Assembly: GCA_021823045.1 (NCBI GenBank)
Contig: JAKAPB010000074.1
Location: 1-7,790 of the forward strand
Length of the DNA: 7,790 nt
Reading direction: 5' to 3'
Source: Actinomycetes bacterium
Lineage (GTDB): Bacteria > Actinomycetota > Acidimicrobiia > Acidimicrobiales > Acidimicrobiaceae
The position numbers and the translations under genes are program-made. Each line of letters opens with the position of its first letter. The stretch's first letter is position 1. The notes beneath the pieces were generated by a model that saw only the letters and a list, made by a program, of their open reading frames with translations, had not been told where the DNA came from and searched no databases. Shown here in pieces: positions 5,606-7,790 of this stretch.

Positions 5606-7790
5606 ATGCATCTCAAGAGCCTCACTCTGAAAGGCTTCAAGTCCTTCGCCGAGACGACCAGAATCAGTCTCTCGCCAGGCGTGACCGTGGTCGTAGGACC
5701 GAATGGTTCGGGAAAATCTAATATCGTCGACGCTATTACCTGGGTATTGGGGGCGCAGGGTCCCAGGTTGCTTCGATCTCAGAAGATGGAGGATGTGATA
5801 TTCGCTGGGAGTTCGCAGAGGTCTGCCCTAGGACGAGCCGAAGTTACGCTCGTACTCGATAACGAGGATTCAACGCTTGAGATTCCTTCGGCGGAAGTGG
5901 CGATTACCAGGTCTTTAAACAGGGCTGGGGACTCGGAGTATCTCGTAAATGGATCCGAAGTCCGTTTGGTGGATTTGGTAGAGCTCCTTGCCGATGCGCA
6001 TCTCGGCAAGAGCCAACATGTGATAATCGGCCAGGGTCAGATCGACCAGATGCTGAGCACACGACCGGAAGATAGACGCCAGATCATCGAAGAGGCGGCC
6101 GGGATCCATAAACACAGGCGCAGAAGAGAAAGAGCGGATCGTCGACTCCTTTCCTCCGACGCCGATGTCGAGAGAGCGAGCGTCCTTCTCCGTGAGGTGA
6201 AAAGGCAAGTGAGGCCGATCCAGGCGCAGGCCGCCGCCTTCAATAGAGCCGAGGAAATAAAAGCGAGGCGAGGAGAACTTCGGGCCTTCCTTGCAGGCTC
6301 CACACTCCAACGCCTTCTCGGCGAATACGAGAAGGCCGAAGAGATGAAGCAGCACTTCAAAGGGGATATACAGCTTCTAAGAAATGAGCTCTCCCGTTTA
6401 GATCTAGTAAAGATAATCCCGGAGCCGACGGTCTCTTTAGGCGAGACCGAAGTGACAAAGCGCGAGCTTGACTCGTTGAAGACCAGATACTTGGTGACTT
6501 CTACCAGGCTTCGAGAGAGGCGGACTTCTCTAGAACGTCAATTGGATCAGATGACAGTGCCAGGTGAACTCAAACGCATCGAGGAGCGAATTGAACGGGC
6601 AAGAGTTGAACTTGAAAGGGTATCTGGCGAAGCCGAAGAACTCTTTCTGGAGCAGGAGAGGCTCGAAGCACTTGCTCAGTCCCTAAAAGACTACGAGACC
6701 GATCCAGAAGGGATAAAAGACACCAGGAGGCTCCTTCTTGAAGTCTCAACGAGGGTTTCTGGGCTCGTTGCCCAGAGATCGGGATTGATCAAGGTCGTCG
6801 GCGAGATGGAGGTTCAAATCGAATCCCTCAAGAAGCGGTCCGTGGGGGCAGAATCCGCTATCGAACTCGCAAGCGAACGGCTTCTAAGGCTCACCTCCGG
6901 AGCTGAGGAATCCGTCGACCCTGATGGTGTTGCGGAAGGACTTGATCCTGATCGGTTGGCCGACGAGATCGAGGAGATCGAGTCCAAGATAGTTGTCCAG
7001 CGCAAGATGGTCGGTGATGCGCAAAGCGAGGTCGCTTCGAATAGGGCAAGTGCAAAAGCCCTTGAGTCGCTGCTTGGCGAACAGCGACGCATGGCCCGAT
7101 TAGACGAAGTATCGAAGCTTGAAGGAGTGATAGGAGGACTCTTCGAACTTGTTGGGGCTACGGACGGGTACGAAAAGGCCTTGGAGGCCGTCCTCGGACA
7201 CCTGAGCACGTCAATTTTGGCTGAGTCATTTGACGCTGCGCTGGCCGCTTTAGCGCATTTTCAGCGCGATGGCAGTAGCTTCTCGGCGATCATATCCGGA
7301 GATATACAGGGAAGCCATTTGGAAGAAGTGGGGTTCAAGGGGGACGCCCCGGGCGAAGAACTCGCTTCTAAGCTGGTTTTTTCCGACCACAGGGCAAAGC
7401 GGCCAGTTCTTGCTCAGTTGGGCAGGGTCAGGGTCGTCGCCGATCTTAGGGAAGCCATATGGTACCTGAAGGACAATCCAGATTTCGATTTTGTCACTCG
7501 GTCAGGCGAGCTGATACGAGATTTCACGCTTTTTGCACCTGGGACATCGGTTGCGCTCCCCCTTTCCGATCTTATGGAGGCGCGGCAGCGGCTAGAGCAC
7601 TGGACTGTTGAATTCGATGTGGTCTCAAAGGAACTCGCTCTTCTCGAAGCGAGGCTTTCGGTGGCAAAGCAGAGATTAGCGGCGTTCAATGCGGCAGCTA
7701 AAAGGAAGGCAGATCTCTTCGCTGCAAGGTCGCTGGAGATATCGACTTTGGAGCGCGAAGTCTCGAACAAGAGATTTGAAAAAGAGGAAG
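5606..7790 (+). CDS. smc: Chromosome segregation protein SMC (N-terminal part)
   Basis: The frame is open from ATG 5606 to the window edge: 728 residues of a protein that normally has about 1150-1200. SMC dimers with ScpA/ScpB compact and segregate the chromosome. MHLKSLTLKGFKSF opens the ATPase head, with Walker A GPNGSGKSN at 31-39. R57 aligns with the arginine finger, followed by KMEDVIFAGS (60-69), HVIIGQGQID (138-147) and EEAAGIHKHRRR (162-173). A charged coiled coil runs from about 165 to 500. The hinge begins near LEGVIGGLFELVGA (505-518) and ends near 650. The returning coil starts around 653. The C-terminal head (signature motif, Walker B) lies beyond the window. I followed the frame line by line and found no frameshift. 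A GAGAAGGA stretch (5584-5591) lies 14 bases before the ATG, a longish spacing. The mutM-smc order is typical of Actinobacteria. Confidence 0.95.
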   Translation, partial: MHLKSLTLKGFKSFAETTRISLSPGVTVVVGPNGSGKSNIVDAITWVLGAQGPRLLRSQKMEDVIFAGSSQRSALGRAEVTLVLDNEDSTLEIPSAEVAITRSLNRAGDSEYLVNGSEVRLVDLVELLADAHLGKSQHVIIGQGQIDQMLSTRPEDRRQIIEEAAGIHKHRRRRERADRRLLSSDADVERASVLLREVKRQVRPIQAQAAAFNRAEEIKARRGELRAFLAGSTLQRLLGEYEKAEEMKQHFKGDIQLLRNELSRLDLVKIIPEPTVSLGETEVTKRELDSLKTRYLVTSTRLRERRTSLERQLDQMTVPGELKRIEERIERARVELERVSGEAEELFLEQERLEALAQSLKDYETDPEGIKDTRRLLLEVSTRVSGLVAQRSGLIKVVGEMEVQIESLKKRSVGAESAIELASERLLRLTSGAEESVDPDGVAEGLDPDRLADEIEEIESKIVVQRKMVGDAQSEVASNRASAKALESLLGEQRRMARLDEVSKLEGVIGGLFELVGATDGYEKALEAVLGHLSTSILAESFDAALAALAHFQRDGSSFSAIISGDIQGSHLEEVGFKGDAPGEELASKLVFSDHRAKRPVLAQLGRVRVVADLREAIWYLKDNPDFDFVTRSGELIRDFTLFAPGTSVALPLSDLMEARQRLEHWTVEFDVVSKELALLEARLSVAKQRLAAFNAAAKRKADLFAARSLEISTLEREVSNKRFEKEE

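Noticed and set aside
1..7790. CRISPR array, tRNA/rRNA gene, insertion sequence or attachment site.
   Set aside because: No spaced direct repeats, cloverleaf-like segments, transposase motifs or flanking terminal repeats were seen on either strand.

Overview
The window is a dense, co-oriented stretch of housekeeping genes on the + strand, with ten genes and no mobile elements, tRNA, rRNA or CRISPR visible. The order is rsmD, coaD, a SepIVA/DivIVA-like coiled-coil gene, yceD (DUF177), rpmF, plsX, acpP, rnc, mutM and smc (cut by the right edge). The block coaD / coiled coil / yceD / rnc / mutM / smc is the arrangement known from Actinobacteria, where the mycobacterial SepIVA gene sits in the equivalent place. 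Base composition is only about half G+C by eye, low for that phylum. A moderate-GC actinobacterial lineage such as an acidimicrobial relative is a reasonable guess, but this is inference; no marker in the window fixes the taxon.

Layout: 39-584 is the 16S rRNA m2G966 methyltransferase and 604-1083 is phosphopantetheine adenylyltransferase. From 1055 to 2162 the coiled-coil gene and yceD overlap each other and coaD, which suggests translational coupling. A 128-base leader precedes the small four-cysteine L32 gene (2291-2470). plsX starts with TTG four bases after rpmF. A 137-base spacer precedes acpP. A 92-base spacer with a hairpin touching the Shine-Dalgarno precedes rnc. mutM follows rnc with no gap, and smc follows mutM after 31 bases and stays open to base 7790.

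The genes join several growth-linked processes: ribosome maturation (RsmD, YceD, L32, RNase III), CoA and phospholipid or fatty-acid supply (CoaD, PlsX, AcpP), and DNA repair, chromosome organisation and cell-envelope growth (MutM, SMC, SepIVA-like). CoaD makes the CoA precursor whose phosphopantetheine arm charges AcpP, and PlsX consumes acyl-AcpP.

I see no obviously new system. The points worth a second look are smaller: an insertion in MutM near the damage-recognition region, unusual residues in the SMC head and hinge, a TTAG tandem repeat at the rpmF/plsX junction, an rnc leader hairpin, and the poorly studied coiled-coil gene.
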